Below, in pieces: positions 1 through 8,363 of a stretch of DNA of 64,000 bases; position 1 is the stretch's first letter; each line of letters begins with the position of its first letter. Origin of the DNA: CAZMGB01 sp964565775 (GTDB taxonomy: Bacteria; Chloroflexota; Dehalococcoidia; DSTF01; JALHUB01); assembly GCA_964565775.1 (NCBI GenBank), contig CAZMGB010000014.1:1-64000 (forward strand). Reading direction: 5' to 3'. The position numbers were made by a program, and so were the translations under genes. The notes beneath the pieces are model-generated. The model searched no databases, had not been told where the DNA came from, and worked only from the letters and a program-made list of their open reading frames with translations.

Positions 1-28
1 ACGCTGGGGCATCGGAAGACGAATCTAT

Positions 29-100
29 GCCCCCGCCGTTCGGCTGAGCCCTCGGCCTGAGCTCGGGCCGAAGGCTCACGCCGAAGCCTTCAGGCGGGGG
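29..100. repeat. 72-bp inverted-repeat element upstream of nuo operon
   Basis: The ends are near-perfect inverted repeats (GCCCCCGCC at 29-37, GGCGGGGG at 93-100). The core carries CGTTCGGCTGAGC and CTCACGCCGAAGCC, words that recur near 4540, 36265 and 52380. It looks like a small dispersed palindromic element. No coding potential is seen in bases 1-240. Confidence 0.55.
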
Positions 101-168
101 TATGGAATATCCCACCAATGGCGAACCAGTCACGCGTGGGCGCGCGTTCCGGCGCGCCCTCAATCTCC

Positions 169-197
169 TTGTTCGTATAGGCGGCCCATGCTATACT
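169..197 (+). promoter_or_regulatory. Promoter of the nuo operon
   Basis: TTGTTC at 169-174, a 17-bp spacer, and TATACT at 192-197 preceded by TG one base upstream (extended -10). The TTG start of nuoA lies 44 bases past the -10. This is the best sigma70-like match upstream of the operon. Confidence 0.65.
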
Positions 198-240
198 CAC
201 GCGACTAGAGGGGGATGGAATTCACAAGCGGGGGCCGTCT

Positions 241-612
241 TTGCTGGAGCAGTACGGTCGTGCGGGCATTCTTCTGCTCTTCGGGCTCCTGTTTCCCCTG
301 CTCCCCCTGGTCGGATCCTTCGCCCTTGGCCTGATTCGCGTCCGGCCCAAGGACCCCAACCCGATCAAGGCCGACACGTACGAGTGCGGTGTCGAGACCG
401 AGGGCGACGCCTGGGGCCAGTTCAACTTTCGCTACTACCTCTTCGCCCTCGTCTTCGTGATCTTCGATATTGAGGTGGTCTTCCTCTACCCCTGGGCCGT
501 GGCCTTCCGTCAGGTGAAGCTGTTCGGCTTCGTGGAGGCGGTCATCTTCGTGCTGATCCTGGTGCTGGGCTACGTCTACGCCTGGCGCAAGCACGCCCTG
601 GAGTGGAGATAG
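241..612 (+). CDS. nuoA: NADH-quinone oxidoreductase subunit A
   Basis: Small membrane subunit of complex I, at the junction of the quinone module and the proton-pumping arm. The 123-residue length is normal. Three hydrophobic segments (about 8-30, 63-83 and 93-113) are visible, with the conserved loop YECGVE at 47-52 and FDIEVVF at 75-81. The TTG start is chosen because no in-frame ATG precedes the first helix and the reading begins 44 bases past a good promoter. It is the first gene of the operon and is followed directly by nuoC; nuoB, which normally sits between them, is absent. Confidence 0.95.
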   Translation: MLEQYGRAGILLLFGLLFPLLPLVGSFALGLIRVRPKDPNPIKADTYECGVETEGDAWGQFNFRYYLFALVFVIFDIEVVFLYPWAVAFRQVKLFGFVEAVIFVLILVLGYVYAWRKHALEWR

Positions 613-632
613 CGTCCGGTGAGCGGTGCCCG

Positions 633-1121
633 ATGACGAAGACGCTGCCCGGTCCCGATGTCGCCGACCGCATTCGGCAGGCGCTGCCGGGCGCGGTCGT
701 AGGGGAGGCGGCTGAGTGGGTAGTCGTGGAGGCCGCCCGCCTGCTCGAGGTCGCGCGGTTCCTGCGCGACGATGACGCATTCAATTGCCAGTATCTGGTG
801 GCCGTTACGGGGGTGGACAGGCTGGATTACTTCGAGCTCGTCTATCACCTGGCGTCGCTGGCCCGCAACCATCTGATCATTGTGAAGGCCGTGGCGTCGG
901 ATCACGAGGCGCCGGAAGTGCCCTCGTTGGTGCCGGTCTGGCACGGGGCGCATCTCCAGGAGCGCGAAGTGTACGACCTCATGGGTGTGCGCTTCTCGGG
1001 GCACCCCGATATGAAACGCATCTTTCTCTGGGAAGGGTTTCCCGGCCACCCGCTGCGCAAGGACTTCCTCAACCTGCCCGGCGGACAGAAGCCGGGACTT
1101 GCTTGCTTCCCGAAGGAGTAG
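633..1121 (+). CDS. nuoC: NADH-quinone oxidoreductase subunit C
   Basis: 30-kDa-type hydrophilic subunit of complex I, part of the quinone module with NuoD. 162 residues from ATG 633; a GTG at 603 would add ten residues and overlap nuoA. The C-terminal signature is clear: LQEREVYDLMGVRFSGHPD, then GFPGHPLRKDF. No iron-sulfur ligands are expected. The gene lies 20 bases after nuoA and 13 before nuoD. It is separate from nuoD, not fused as in Escherichia coli. Confidence 0.95.
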   Translation: MTKTLPGPDVADRIRQALPGAVVGEAAEWVVVEAARLLEVARFLRDDDAFNCQYLVAVTGVDRLDYFELVYHLASLARNHLIIVKAVASDHEAPEVPSLVPVWHGAHLQEREVYDLMGVRFSGHPDMKRIFLWEGFPGHPLRKDFLNLPGGQKPGLACFPKE

Positions 1122-1134
1122 AAGGAGCCCTGGC

Positions 1135-2250
1135 ATGGAGGAGCGAGAGGGCCTGAGGACCGAGCCGTTCGTCGTCAACGTAGGCCCGCAGCACCCCAGC
1201 ACTCACGGCGTCTTTCGCATGCGCCTGACCCTGGACGGCGAGCGCATCGTCGACGCCGAGATGGCCCTGGGCTACCTCCACCGCAGCATAGAGAAGCTGG
1301 CGGAGGAACGTACCTACACGCAGAACATCCCCTTCACCGACCGTATGGACTATCTGTCGGCGATGACCGGCAACCTGGCCTACTGTCTCGCCGCCGAGAA
1401 GCTGGCCAGCATCGAGGTGCCGGAGCGCGCACAGTACCTGCGGGTCATCTTCGCCGAGCTCCAGCGGTTCGCCAGCCACGCCATGGCGAACGGAACGTTC
1501 ATCAACGACTGCGGCGCCTGGCAGACGCCGGTCATGTGGATGTTCCGCGACCGAGAGAAAGTCATGGACCTGTTCGAGATGACGTGCGGCGCCAGGCTCA
1601 CCACGAACTACATGCGCATCGGGGGTGTGGCCTTTGACCCGCCGGACGAGTTCATGCCGGCAGCGCAGAAGCTTGTGGAGGAGCTGCCCCATCGCATCGA
1701 TGAGTACGAAGGGCTCCTCATCGAGAACGAGATACTGCTGAGCCGCACCCGGGACATCGGCGTGGTCCCGCGTGATCTGGCCATCAACGCCTCCCTCAGC
1801 GGGCCGATGCTGCGTGGGAGCGGCGTCGCCTGGGACATCCGCAAGGCGGACCCCTATTGCGTCTACGACCGCATGGAGTTCGATATCCCCGTCGGCAACA
1901 ACGGCGATTGCTACGACCGCTTCTCAGTGCGGATGGAGGAGATGCGCCAGAGTGTGCGCATCGTCAAGCAGGCGCTGGAGCAGCTCCCGCCCGGCCCCTA
2001 CAAGACCGACATACCACTGGCCCTGCGACCGCCTGTCGGCGAGACGTACGCGCGCGTCGAGTCGCCAAAGGGCGAGCTGGGCTTCTACCTGGTGAGCGAC
2101 GGCGGCCCGACGCCGTACCGCTTCAAGGTGCGTGCGCCCTCGTTTCTGAACCTTTCGGCCTTCAAGGAGATGGTGGTGGGGCTGACCGTGGCCGACGCCG
2201 TCGTGACGCTGGGGAGCATCGACATCATTCTGGGTGAGGTGGACCGCTAG
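1135..2250 (+). CDS. nuoD: NADH-quinone oxidoreductase subunit D
   Basis: 49-kDa-type subunit that forms the quinone-binding pocket together with NuoB. 371 residues from ATG 1135, with GAAGGAG eight bases upstream. The N-terminal GPQHPSTHG motif and RMDYLS supply the His and Tyr known to contact quinone in this family. The C-terminus ends GSIDIILGEVDR, as is normal. Its stop overlaps the GTG start of nuoH by one base. Its usual partner NuoB, carrier of cluster N2, is not encoded in this operon. Confidence 0.96.
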   Translation: MEEREGLRTEPFVVNVGPQHPSTHGVFRMRLTLDGERIVDAEMALGYLHRSIEKLAEERTYTQNIPFTDRMDYLSAMTGNLAYCLAAEKLASIEVPERAQYLRVIFAELQRFASHAMANGTFINDCGAWQTPVMWMFRDREKVMDLFEMTCGARLTTNYMRIGGVAFDPPDEFMPAAQKLVEELPHRIDEYEGLLIENEILLSRTRDIGVVPRDLAINASLSGPMLRGSGVAWDIRKADPYCVYDRMEFDIPVGNNGDCYDRFSVRMEEMRQSVRIVKQALEQLPPGPYKTDIPLALRPPVGETYARVESPKGELGFYLVSDGGPTPYRFKVRAPSFLNLSAFKEMVVGLTVADAVVTLGSIDIILGEVDR

Positions 2251-3500
2251 TGCCTTTGCTCAGCCCCTGGTACGACTTCCGCGACCTGTCGAATGCCATC
2301 GAGCGGCTCCTGAGCTGGGTCAGCGACTGGGGACCAAACTGGCTGGTCTACGTGCTGAGCGCCGTCATCGGTGGGGTCGCGATCTTCCTGTTCGTTGCCG
2401 TCACCGCCATCTGGGATAGCTGGATCGAGCGGCGGGTGGTGGGGCGTATGCAGTCGCGCCTCGGCCCCAACCGGGCGGGGCCGTTCGGGCTACTTCAGCC
2501 CCTGGCCGACCTGACCAAGCTGCTCCTGAAAGAGGCGCTCACGCCCCGGGCGAGCGACACCTGGGTCTACCTCCTGCCGCCGGTGCTCGTCTTCATTCCG
2601 GCGGTTCTGGCTTTTGGCGTGCTGCCCTTCGGGCCGGGCATGACGTTCATCAACCTGAACATCGGAGTGCTCTATATCGTCGCTCTGGGCTCCGTGGCTA
2701 CGGTCTTCATCTTCATGGGTGGGTGGTCCTCCAACAACAAGTACTCGCTCCTGGGAGCGATGCGCGTGATCGCGATGCTCGTTAGCTACGAGGTGCCGAT
2801 GGTGCTGGCGCTCCTGGGGGTGGTTCTCTTCACCGGCACGATGAGCCTCTCGGGGATTGTGGTCTGGCAGCAGGACATGCGCATCTGGCTCTTCCTGCTT
2901 CAGCCGCTGGCCCTCGGCATCTTCCTCGTCTCAGCCACGGCGGAGCTCAACCGCACCCCCGCCGATATCTCTGAGGCGGAATCGGAGATCGTGGCCGGCT
3001 TCCACACCGAGTACTCGGGGATGAAGTTCGGCATGTTCTACGCCGTCGAGCTCGTGAACGCCGTAGCGGTCTCGGCCGTGCTCGCGACGCTCTTCTTCGG
3101 GGGCTGGTGGCTCTTCGGCCTCGACCGCTGGATCCCGGGCTGGATCATCTTCATCGGCAAGCTCTATCTCCTCTACTTCCTGCTCATCTGGATTCGCGGC
3201 ACGCTCCCTCGTCTGCGCATCGACCAGCTCATGGGCTTCGCATGGAAGTTCCTTCTGCCCCTTTCGCTGGCGAACCTCTTGCTGGCGGCGCTGGAGGTTC
3301 TGGTCTGGATCGAGAACGACGTAAGCGCCGGCATAGTGCTGCCCATCTTCTCGGCGGTCAACCTGGCCCTGGCTGTCGTTCTCGTTGTGGGATGGACGCG
3401 CCTTCTGGCCGTCAGGTTCGCGGTGCCGCCGAAGAGGCCGCGGCTGTTCAGCGACATCAGTGTCGATGTGAGTGAGGGTGTGCCGGGAGTCGTCCCCTAG
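2250..3500 (+). CDS. nuoH: NADH-quinone oxidoreductase subunit H
   Basis: Membrane subunit (ND1-like) that anchors the peripheral arm and shapes the quinone channel. 416 residues with about eight to nine hydrophobic segments. Family motifs are present: an early RVVGRMQSRLGPNRAGPFG stretch and the acidic loop SEAESEIVAGFHTEYSGMKF. The GTG start overlaps the nuoD stop by one base, so translation is probably coupled. Only 96 bases separate it from nuoJ, leaving no room for nuoI, which is the usual next gene. Confidence 0.96.
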   Translation: MPLLSPWYDFRDLSNAIERLLSWVSDWGPNWLVYVLSAVIGGVAIFLFVAVTAIWDSWIERRVVGRMQSRLGPNRAGPFGLLQPLADLTKLLLKEALTPRASDTWVYLLPPVLVFIPAVLAFGVLPFGPGMTFINLNIGVLYIVALGSVATVFIFMGGWSSNNKYSLLGAMRVIAMLVSYEVPMVLALLGVVLFTGTMSLSGIVVWQQDMRIWLFLLQPLALGIFLVSATAELNRTPADISEAESEIVAGFHTEYSGMKFGMFYAVELVNAVAVSAVLATLFFGGWWLFGLDRWIPGWIIFIGKLYLLYFLLIWIRGTLPRLRIDQLMGFAWKFLLPLSLANLLLAALEVLVWIENDVSAGIVLPIFSAVNLALAVVLVVGWTRLLAVRFAVPPKRPRLFSDISVDVSEGVPGVVP

Positions 3501-3596
3501 GCGGCGGCTCTTGAGAGGGAAGGGCTTTGCTGAGGGTTCTTCGAGGCCCGGCCAGCGTGCCTCTGTCAGGATGACCGGGCGATATCAGGAGGATTC

Positions 3597-4088
3597 GTGA
3601 GCGACCCTGGCGTTGTAACCGCCTTCTGGGTGCTGAGTGGCGCTACCATCGGAGGAGCCCTGATGGTGGTCGTGTCCCGCAATCTCATTCACGCCGTCCT
3701 TTACCTGATCCTCAGCTTCATCGGCGTCGCCGGGCTCTACCTGACCCTGTCCGCCGACTTCGTGGCCGTGGTCCAGGTGCTCATCTACGCCGGGGCCGTC
3801 TCCGTGTTGATGCTCTTCGCGATCATGCTGACGCCGCGGGCCAGCCGCGACAACGCTGAGACGGTGTTTCGAGTGCCGGCGCTCGTGCTGGCGGTGCTCG
3901 TGACCGTCACCATCATCTTCGTGACCATCGAAACCGACTGGCGAGAGGCGGCGCGAGGACCCTTCGATCAGACGGCGGCGGCCATCGGCCAGGCCATCCT
4001 CGACCCGTTCGTCCTGCCGTTCGAGGTTGCCTCGGTGATGCTGGTGACGGCCATGATAGGTGCCATCATGCTGGTGCGGGAGGACTGA
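3597..4088 (+). CDS. nuoJ: NADH-quinone oxidoreductase subunit J
   Basis: ND6-like membrane subunit. 163 residues with five hydrophobic segments. The segment running through AVLYLILSFIGVAGLYLTL and VLIYAGAVSVLMLF is the typical third-helix region of this family. The GTG start at 3597 is supported by a strong CAGGAGG ribosome-binding site six bases upstream. It is followed three bases later by nuoK. Confidence 0.95.
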   Translation: MSDPGVVTAFWVLSGATIGGALMVVVSRNLIHAVLYLILSFIGVAGLYLTLSADFVAVVQVLIYAGAVSVLMLFAIMLTPRASRDNAETVFRVPALVLAVLVTVTIIFVTIETDWREAARGPFDQTAAAIGQAILDPFVLPFEVASVMLVTAMIGAIMLVRED

Positions 4089-4091
4089 ACC

Positions 4092-4406
4092 GTGACCGTC
4101 GGACTGGAGCACTACCTGACTGTCGGGGCCATCCTCTTCGCCATCGGCGTATTTCTGGTGCTGGGCAAGCGGAACGCCGTGGGGGTCCTCATGGGCGTCG
4201 AGCTCATGCTCAACGCCGTGAACTTGACGCTGGTTACGTTCGCGCGATTCGTTGAGTCTGCGCGGCCCATCGATGGGCAGGTCTTTGCCGTCTTCGTCAT
4301 CACCGTTGCGGCGGCCGAGGCAGCCGTGGCGCTGGCCCTTGTGGTCGCGGTCTATCGCCGCCGGGACACCATCGACATCGACCGGATCAATTTGCTGAAG
4401 TGGTGA
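4092..4406 (+). CDS. nuoK: NADH-quinone oxidoreductase subunit K
   Basis: ND4L-like proton-channel subunit. 104 residues and three membrane helices, with GVLMGVELMLNAVNLTLV (containing the conserved channel Glu) and VAAAEAAVALALVVAVYRR (second conserved Glu). GTG start at 4092, three bases after nuoJ. A gap of about 295 bases with repeat elements follows before the next gene. Confidence 0.95.
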   Translation: MTVGLEHYLTVGAILFAIGVFLVLGKRNAVGVLMGVELMLNAVNLTLVTFARFVESARPIDGQVFAVFVITVAAAEAAVALALVVAVYRRRDTIDIDRINLLKW

Positions 4407-4497
4407 CGGGGCAGCGCGTGCAGACGTAGGGACGGAGCCGATGGTCATCAGCAGAGCAACTGGACAGGAGGTGGCCCGCCCGCCAGGTGTCCGACGT

Positions 4498-4579
4498 CTC
4501 CGAAGGCCGGCCTTCAGGCCGGCACGGGGCCAGGCTCAAGCCGTTCGGCTGAGCTCACGACGAAGCCTGGCCTTCGGAG
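4498..4579. repeat. 82-bp element with 11-bp perfect terminal inverted repeats
   Basis: CTCCGAAGGCC at 4498-4508 is the exact reverse complement of GGCCTTCGGAG at 4569-4579. Internal palindromes (GGCCGGCCTTCAGGCCGGC, and GTTCGGCTGAGCTCACG) would fold. The same CCGAAGGCC...GGCCTTCGG ends recur at 25559-25612. It lies within the nuo operon between nuoK and the DUF2007-like gene and contains no reading frame. Confidence 0.7.
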
Positions 4580-4657
4580 AGCGATTCGTTTGGTGTGAAG
4601 GCCTGTCTTGCCGATGACCAGCAGCTCGGTCCGCAACTAGGCGGGCGAATCACCGGC

Positions 4658-4685
4658 GTAGGGGCGGAGCTTCAACTCCGTCCGC
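4658..4685. repeat. Partial copy of GTAGGGAC-type palindromic element
   Basis: GTAGGGGCGGAGCTTCAACTCCGTCCGC closely matches the left arm of the 67-bp element at 54225-54291 (GTAGGGACGGAGCTTTAGCTCCGTCCGC). Only the left half is present here, just upstream of the DUF2007-like gene. Confidence 0.55.
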
Positions 4686-4701
4686 GAAGTGGCAGGAAAC
4701 C

Positions 4702-4890
4702 ATGTGGACTAAGCTCATGGACGTCAAGAACGGCTACGTAGCCGAGGTGTGGAAGGAGCTCTTCAACGCCGAGGCGCTCTCCGTCCGCGTCGTGCCGCCG
4801 CTGGGTCAGGCAGCGGACATGGCGCCGCGCGGGATCTGGGTGCCCGATAGCAAGACCCACGTGGCGAGGGAGATCCTGAGGAAGATCTAG
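4702..4890 (+). CDS. Small DUF2007-like protein within the nuo operon
   Basis: 62 residues. The pattern (a short beta-alpha-beta fold ending in WVPDSKTHVAREILRKI) resembles DUF2007 putative signal-transducing proteins, whose C-terminus typically reads V-P-x-x-x-x-x-A-x-x-I-L. The ATG at 4702 lies about ten bases after GGCAGG. Its stop abuts the ATG of nuoL with no spacing, so the two are probably translationally coupled. The family has no settled biochemical role; position suggests a regulator or assembly helper of complex I, which is inference. A chance open frame is unlikely given the coupling. Confidence 0.6.
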   Translation: MWTKLMDVKNGYVAEVWKELFNAEALSVRVVPPLGQAADMAPRGIWVPDSKTHVAREILRKI

Positions 4891-6828
4891 ATGCTACCCA
4901 CGATCCCGGAAGGCGCTGTCTGGACCCTGTTCCTCCTGCCCCTCGCTTCCTTCGTCATTATTGGAATCTTCCTCCAGCCGCGCCCGAGGCTGAGCGGCTA
5001 CCTCACCGTCGGCTCGATAGCGGTGTCCTTCCTGCTCGCCCTGTGGGTGCTGGACAGCGTCATCGGGGAGGACGGCCGCGACCTGGGCTTTGCGTCCCAC
5101 GAGTGGCTCTCCCTCGGGCCGCTCACCATCAACGTCGGCCTCACCGTCGACGGCCTGACGGCGGTCATGCTGCTGGTGGTGACGGGCGTCTCCCTGATGG
5201 TGCAGTTCTACTCGCAGGGCTACATGGCCGGCGACGGCGGCTACTACCGATACTTTGCCTTCATGTCGCTCTTCACGGCGTCCATGCTGGGGCTCGTCCT
5301 CGCCGACAACCTGGTGATGGTCTACGTCTTCTGGGAACTGGTGGGGCTGTGCTCTTACCTGCTGATCGGCTTCTGGTTCCACAAGCCGTCGGCGGCGGCC
5401 GCTGCGGTGAAGGCCTTCGCCGTGACGCGGCTGGGGGACCTGGGTTTCCTGATGGCGATCCTGCTGATGTTCGTCAAGGCGGGCACCTTCGATATTACTC
5501 AAATCCAGGGTCTGGCCCTCGCCGGCGCCCTCAGCACCAACGTCATCACCGTCTTTGCCCTGGGCGTGTTCTCTGGCGCCGTGGGCAAGTCGGCGCAGTT
5601 CCCCCTCCATGTGTGGCTGCCCGACGCCATGGAGGGCCCGACGCCCGTCAGCGCCCTCATCCACGCCGCGACCATGGTCGTCGCGGGCGTCTATCTGGTG
5701 GCGCGGCTCTTCCCGGTCTTCGAGGCGTCCGAAGGGGCGATCAACACCGTGGCGGCGATCGGCGCCGTGACGGCGTTCCTGGCCGCCACGATGGGCGTCG
5801 TCATGACGGATATCAAGCGGGTGCTGGCGTATTCGACGATCAGCCAGCTAGGCTACATGATGCTCGCCCTGGGCGTCGGCGGCTATGTCGCTGCCATCTT
5901 CCACATGTTCAACCACGCCTTCTTCAAGGCGCTGCTGTTCCTGGGCTCGGGTAGCGCCAACCACTCGACACACACCTTCGACATGCGCCGCATGGGCGGG
6001 CTGCGCCGCTACATGCCGTGGACCTACGCTACGTTCTTGATCGCCTCTCTCAGCCTCTGCGGGGTGTTTCCCTTCGCCGGGTTCTGGAGCAAGGACGAGA
6101 TCCTCGGCGATTCCTGGAACGAGCAGAAGGCGGTGTTCGGCGTGGCATTCGCCGTCGTCTTCCTCACGGCCTTCTACATGTTCCGGGCGCTGATCATGAC
6201 GTTCGAGGGCGAATACAAGGGCGGCGAGGAGCCGGAGCCGGGGCACGCCTCCGAGGCGACCGCGCTCGGCGAGCATGAGCGGATGCCCCACGAGTCGCCG
6301 TGGGTGATGGTGGTGCCCCTGCTGGTCCTGGCCGTGCTCGCTACGCTCTCGGGGCTGTCGAACATCAGCGACGGCTTCTCGCACATCCTGGAGGGTGCGC
6401 TGCCGGAGCCGATGCGTGAGTTGCACAAGCCCCAGTTCAACTTCGGTCTCGCCGCTTCCTCGACGGCGCTGGCGCTGGCCGGGATCCTGCTCGCCTGGCT
6501 CATCTACGGCGCGAAAGTGATATCGGCGGACAAGCTGAGGCGGGCTGTGGCGCCGGTACACACTCTTGTCAGCAACAAGTACTACATGGACTACCTGTAC
6601 GAGCGGGTGCTGGTCGCCGGGGTCTTGTATCGAGGCGTGGCCTTCGTGCTGGATCAGTTCGACCGCCGGGTGGTGGACGGTGCGGTGAACGGAGTCGCCC
6701 GAGCCACGCGCGCCGGAGGTGCGGCGCTGCGTCTGGTCCAGTCCGGGCAGCTCCAGGCTTACGGCGCGGTGGCATTCACGGGAGTGCTCATCATCGTGCT
6801 TCTTATTCTCACGTTGAATCCGCTCTAG
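4891..6828 (+). CDS. nuoL: NADH-quinone oxidoreductase subunit L
   Basis: Distal antiporter-like pump subunit (ND5-like), including the long lateral helix. 645 residues, a normal length. Visible signatures are the conserved GPTPVSALIHAATMVVAGVY around residue 250, a conserved channel Lys in the VGKSAQFPLHVWLPDAMEG stretch, and a C-terminal amphipathic region followed by a final membrane segment. The ATG immediately follows the preceding stop. It is followed after 59 bases by nuoM. Confidence 0.96.
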   Translation: MLPTIPEGAVWTLFLLPLASFVIIGIFLQPRPRLSGYLTVGSIAVSFLLALWVLDSVIGEDGRDLGFASHEWLSLGPLTINVGLTVDGLTAVMLLVVTGVSLMVQFYSQGYMAGDGGYYRYFAFMSLFTASMLGLVLADNLVMVYVFWELVGLCSYLLIGFWFHKPSAAAAAVKAFAVTRLGDLGFLMAILLMFVKAGTFDITQIQGLALAGALSTNVITVFALGVFSGAVGKSAQFPLHVWLPDAMEGPTPVSALIHAATMVVAGVYLVARLFPVFEASEGAINTVAAIGAVTAFLAATMGVVMTDIKRVLAYSTISQLGYMMLALGVGGYVAAIFHMFNHAFFKALLFLGSGSANHSTHTFDMRRMGGLRRYMPWTYATFLIASLSLCGVFPFAGFWSKDEILGDSWNEQKAVFGVAFAVVFLTAFYMFRALIMTFEGEYKGGEEPEPGHASEATALGEHERMPHESPWVMVVPLLVLAVLATLSGLSNISDGFSHILEGALPEPMRELHKPQFNFGLAASSTALALAGILLAWLIYGAKVISADKLRRAVAPVHTLVSNKYYMDYLYERVLVAGVLYRGVAFVLDQFDRRVVDGAVNGVARATRAGGAALRLVQSGQLQAYGAVAFTGVLIIVLLILTLNPL

Positions 6829-6887
6829 CCGAACGAGAGATGGAAGACGGATAGGCGGATGTGAGTCGGTTCTAGCCGGGAGGAACG

Positions 6888-8351
6888 GTGCTCACCTTTA
6901 TCGTATTCTTTCCTGCTCTGGGCGCGGTGGCGCTGGCCCTGTTGCCGCGTGAGGAGGAGCGTAGCGCCAGGCAGGCGGCGCTGCTCGTAGCGGCGGCCGT
7001 CTTCGTGGCGGCGATCATCGTCTTCGGGCTGTTCGACCGAAACGAGGCCGGCTTCCAGTTCAGGGAGCAGATCCGGTGGATCCGGGCCGGCGGCAGCGGT
7101 TTCGACATTCAGTACTTCCTGGGCGTCGACGGGCTCAGCGCCGTTATGGTCATTCTGACCACGTTTCTCTTCGTCGTCGCGGTGCTGATCTCGTGGAACA
7201 TAGAGCTGCGGCCCAAGGAGTACTTCGCCTGGCTGCTCGCGCTGGAGACGGGCGTCCTGGGCGTCTTCACCTCCCTCGACCTGATCCTCTTCTTCCTGTT
7301 CTGGGAGGTCGAGCTGGTGCCGATGTACCTGCTCATCTCGATCTGGGGCACGGGACGCAAAGAGTACTCGGCGATGAAGTTTGTGATCTTCACGATCGCC
7401 GGAAGCGCCCTAATGTTGGTGGGGTTCCTGGTGCTCGGCTTCTCGGCGGGCACATTCGACATGACCGAACTGGCGCGTATGGAGATAAGGGACGCCCTGA
7501 TCCCGCTGCCCGCCGTCTTCTTCCTGATCCTCGCAGCCTTCGCCGTCAAGCTGCCGGTCTTCCCCTTCCACACTTGGCTCCCCGATGCCCACACGGACGC
7601 GCCGACGGCGGTGAGCGTCATCCTGGCGGGTGTCCTCCTGAAGATGGGCGGCTACGGCATCATCCGCATCTGCGTCTCCATCCTTCCCGAGACGGCGAAG
7701 GACTACGGGACGTGGCTGGCGGCGTTCGCGGCCGTCAACGTGATCTACGGCGCTATCGTCACCCTGCGCCAGACGGACCTGAAGCGGCTAATCGCCTACA
7801 GCAGCGTCAGCCACATGGGCTACGTGCTGCTGGGCATCTTCGCGCTGGGGAGCGTCGGGCTGACGGGCGCGACGCTCCAGATGTTCACCCACGGCACGAT
7901 CACGGGCCTCCTCTTCGTCATGGTCGGGCTGGTGTATGAGCGGGCCCACACCCGCGACATCAGCGTTCTTTCCGGTCTGGCGCACCGCATGCCGGTGATC
8001 GCCACCGTCTTCGTCATGGCGGGGCTTGCGTCCCTCGGCCTGCCGAGCATGTCGGGCTTCGTCTCAGAGCTGCTGGTCTTCCTGGGCACCGTCGACAAGC
8101 ACACCGCCGCCACGATCCTGGCGGTCATCGGCATCCTGCTGACGGCGGGATACATCCTGTGGATGCTCCAGCGGGTCTTCTTCGGGCCGCCGACAGCTCG
8201 CTGGGAGGGGCTGCCGGACGCGACCGAGTGGTGGGAGCGGGTGCCCATGGCGGCGCTCCTGGCGGCGATAATCGCCGTCGGTATCTACCCCGCCACACTG
8301 GTGGACGTGATCAACTCGGGCATCCAGCCCATCGTCGAGCGCCTGGCGTAG
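6888..8351 (+). CDS. nuoM: NADH-quinone oxidoreductase subunit M
   Basis: Antiporter-like pump subunit (ND4-like). 487 residues with about fourteen hydrophobic segments. Channel motifs include FWEVELVPMYLLI, which carries the key Glu, and KLPVFPFHTWLPDAHTDAPT with its Lys, then LKRLIAYSSVSHMGYV. GTG start at 6888 with GGGAGGAACG just upstream. It lies twelve bases before nuoN. Confidence 0.96.
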   Translation: MLTFIVFFPALGAVALALLPREEERSARQAALLVAAAVFVAAIIVFGLFDRNEAGFQFREQIRWIRAGGSGFDIQYFLGVDGLSAVMVILTTFLFVVAVLISWNIELRPKEYFAWLLALETGVLGVFTSLDLILFFLFWEVELVPMYLLISIWGTGRKEYSAMKFVIFTIAGSALMLVGFLVLGFSAGTFDMTELARMEIRDALIPLPAVFFLILAAFAVKLPVFPFHTWLPDAHTDAPTAVSVILAGVLLKMGGYGIIRICVSILPETAKDYGTWLAAFAAVNVIYGAIVTLRQTDLKRLIAYSSVSHMGYVLLGIFALGSVGLTGATLQMFTHGTITGLLFVMVGLVYERAHTRDISVLSGLAHRMPVIATVFVMAGLASLGLPSMSGFVSELLVFLGTVDKHTAATILAVIGILLTAGYILWMLQRVFFGPPTARWEGLPDATEWWERVPMAALLAAIIAVGIYPATLVDVINSGIQPIVERLA

Positions 8352-8363
8352 GGGGCTTGGGGA

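Noticed and set aside
102..473. Open frame of 123 codons overlapping nuoA
   Set aside because: It is out of frame with the clear nuoA protein, is Arg/Pro-rich and has no family resemblance.
603..632. GTG 603 as nuoC start
   Set aside because: It would overlap nuoA and add residues unlike the family; ATG 633 fits better.
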